Assembly: GCA_024278175.1 (NCBI GenBank)
Contig: JAJRTS010000101.1
Coordinates: 89,950-123,496 of the forward strand
DNA: 33,547 bases
Direction of reading: 5' to 3'
Source: Gemmatimonadales bacterium
GTDB lineage: Bacteria; Gemmatimonadota; Glassbacteria; GWA2-58-10
Both the position numbers and the translations under genes were made by a program. The notes beneath the pieces were generated by a model. That model saw only the letters and a program-made list of their open reading frames with translations, ran no database searches and had not been told where the DNA came from. Positions 32,387 through 33,547 of this stretch are shown here, in pieces; position 1 is the stretch's first letter, and each line of letters begins with the position of its first letter.

Positions 32387-33154
32387 TTATTTCTCTACAA
32401 TCGCCCGCCGCAGCTTGGGCGAAATAAACGACGTCAGTTTCTGCTCGACAATCCTGGGGTTGTCCCCGGACTGGATCGAAAGAATTCCCTCGATCATCAT
32501 TTCCTTGACCAGGATTTCCTCCTCGCTACGGCGCTTGAGCTTATTGCCCAGGGGGATGAAAATCAAGTTGGCCATCACGGCCCCGTAGAACGTCGTGATC
32601 AGCGCCACCGACATTTTGGGCCCGATAGTCGAGGGGTCCTCCATCGTCTGCAACATCAGCACCAGCCCGATCAGTGTGCCGATCATGCCGAAAGCCGGCG
32701 ACAGCATACCGCAGGTGTCGATAATACTTTTGCCGCTGCCATGCCTTTTTTCAACATAATCGAGCTCGGTGGTCAGAATGCTGCGCATCAACTCCGGCTC
32801 GGTGCCGTCCACGGCCAACTGGATACCCTTGGAAAGGAATTCGTCCTCAATCTCTTCCATGTGCCGCTCAAGGGCCAGGATACCCTCGCGCCTGGCCCGC
32901 TCGGCAAACGAGACCAGTGTGGCGATAGTTTCGGTTACCGGCTGAGTTTTGGCGAAAATCGTTTTCTGGACAACACCCACAACCCCCACAAGCTCGTTAA
33001 TCGGGAAGCTGATGATAATCGCGCTGGTCGTCCCGCCGACAACGATGAATATCGACGCCGGGTCGATAAAAGTAACTATGCTGCCGCTTTGCTGAATGCC
33101 AAGAACGATAATCGCGGCGCCGGCGATAATACCAATCACTGTGGTAAGATCCAT
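32387..33154 (-). CDS. motA: Flagellar stator protein MotA
   Basis: A 255-residue protein with four membrane helices: two at the N-terminus (about 3-20 and 30-50), a cytoplasmic loop of about 100 residues containing RARREGILALERHMEEIEDEFL, whose charged residues face FliG, and two C-terminal helices with the conserved SPAFGMIGTLIGLV (proline near the channel) and the MSVALITTFYGAVMANLIF block. MotA with MotB forms the torque-generating ion channel. Seventy-two base pairs separate it from flbD. Confidence 0.95.
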   Translation of the reverse strand: MDLTTVIGIIAGAAIIVLGIQQSGSIVTFIDPASIFIVVGGTTSAIIISFPINELVGVVGVVQKTIFAKTQPVTETIATLVSFAERARREGILALERHMEEIEDEFLSKGIQLAVDGTEPELMRSILTTELDYVEKRHGSGKSIIDTCGMLSPAFGMIGTLIGLVLMLQTMEDPSTIGPKMSVALITTFYGAVMANLIFIPLGNKLKRRSEEEILVKEMMIEGILSIQSGDNPRIVEQKLTSFISPKLRRAIVEK

Positions 33155-33226
33155 ACCCTCGACTCACAGTCAGAATTATGCTCCGTTCAATCGCCGCGTG
33201 CGGCCGGAGAGCAGAGAAAAACAGGT

Positions 33227-33445
33227 TTACTCGTTACCGAGATTACTGGCTATTTTTTTCCAGAACGGAGGAAGCTGGCGACGGTAGTCCATAACGCGTT
33301 CGATCACTTCCTCCACGGTTTCACGAACCATGAAACGCTTGCCTGTAATCAGGCCGATAATCGTATCGGGAGTTTTTTCCACCGTTTCGATCAACTCGGC
33401 GTTGATCACCATTTCCTGGCCGTTGAGCCTGGTCAGAGCAATCAA
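33227..33445 (-). CDS. flbD: FlbD/SwrD family flagellar protein
   Basis: A 72-residue protein beginning MIALTRLNGQEMVINAELIETVEKTPDTII, with TGKRFMVRETVEEVIERV, the diagnostic pattern of the FlbD (SwrD) family. It lies next to motA in many Gram-positive and spirochaete-type flagellar operons; in Bacillus SwrD increases flagellar power. The start is a TTG with GGGGAG about seven bases upstream. It is unrelated to the Caulobacter NtrC-type regulator also called FlbD. Upstream (33446-33547) no recognisable gene is seen before the window edge. Confidence 0.9.
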   Translation of the reverse strand: MIALTRLNGQEMVINAELIETVEKTPDTIIGLITGKRFMVRETVEEVIERVMDYRRQLPPFWKKIASNLGNE

Positions 33446-33547
33446 TTTTGCGCTCCCCGTGCGGCCCGCAACGAATACGGGCCCTTAATTACATTAATCG
33501 ACAGCAGATGGCCGATCCATAAATAATTCAGCGCGGGGTTGAGATTA

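Noticed and set aside
33446-33547. End of an upstream flagellar gene such as flgE
   Set aside because: One frame is open to the window edge on the minus strand, but its residues match no hook or rod protein C-terminus that I recognise.

Overview
The window reads as one chromosomal stretch of a GC-rich, flagellated, Gram-negative-type bacterium. Evidence: a flagellar motor operon (flbD-motA-motB-fliL-fliM-fliY-fliO), a Tat-exported oxidoreductase subunit with a periplasmic multihaem cytochrome c, and a large surface-glycan locus. The mix of YfhO-type membrane proteins, DUF362, DUF4910-like peptidase and creatininase families is common in uncultivated phyla of the FCB/Gemmatimonadota kind, but this placement is inference and no rRNA is present. 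Nearly all genes are on the minus strand. GTG and TTG starts are frequent.

Layout. (1) 1-14321: a polysaccharide/glycoconjugate locus. It holds a truncated polyprenyl-phosphate sugar-1-phosphate transferase, a dolichol-phosphate-mannose-synthase-like GT2, a flippase-like membrane protein, a YfhO-family protein, GDP-mannose 4,6-dehydratase (gmd), two GT4 and two further GT2 glycosyltransferases, a GT-C membrane transferase, a DUF362 protein and a UbiA-type polyprenyl-phosphate phosphoribosyltransferase. A block of four genes (gmd to the GT2 ending at 9795) is bracketed by two inverted copies of a ~205-bp structured repeat (4878-5082 and 9831-10037), the most unusual feature seen. (2) 14328-19395: a metallophosphoesterase, nusB and the riboflavin genes in the transcriptional order ribD-ribE-ribBA-ribH-nusB, with a palindromic element between ribBA and ribH. 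(3) 19483-20782: a rubredoxin (54 aa), a HAD phosphatase and a possible 51-aa membrane protein. (4) 20789-24342: an operon of tetrahaem cytochrome, gluconate-dehydrogenase-subunit-3-like Tat protein, GMC flavoenzyme and a membrane-anchored coiled-coil protein, behind a good sigma70-type promoter. (5) 24633-28053: a stand-alone cyclic-nucleotide-binding domain protein and an M28/DUF4910-like peptidase on the plus strand, then a creatininase-family hydrolase. (6) 28249-33445: the flagellar motor/switch operon, which stops after fliO instead of continuing into fliP.

How the parts fit. Region 1 would build lipid-linked sugars (prenyl-phosphate mannose and possibly prenyl-phosphate pentose), GDP-4-keto-6-deoxymannose, and the transferases and membrane proteins that assemble and move a surface glycan. 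Region 2 makes riboflavin, the FAD precursor used by the GMC enzyme in region 4. That enzyme probably passes sugar- or alcohol-derived electrons through the cytochrome. Region 6 supplies the flagellar stator, switch and part of the export apparatus. No tRNA, rRNA, CRISPR array, transposase or phage gene was recognised.
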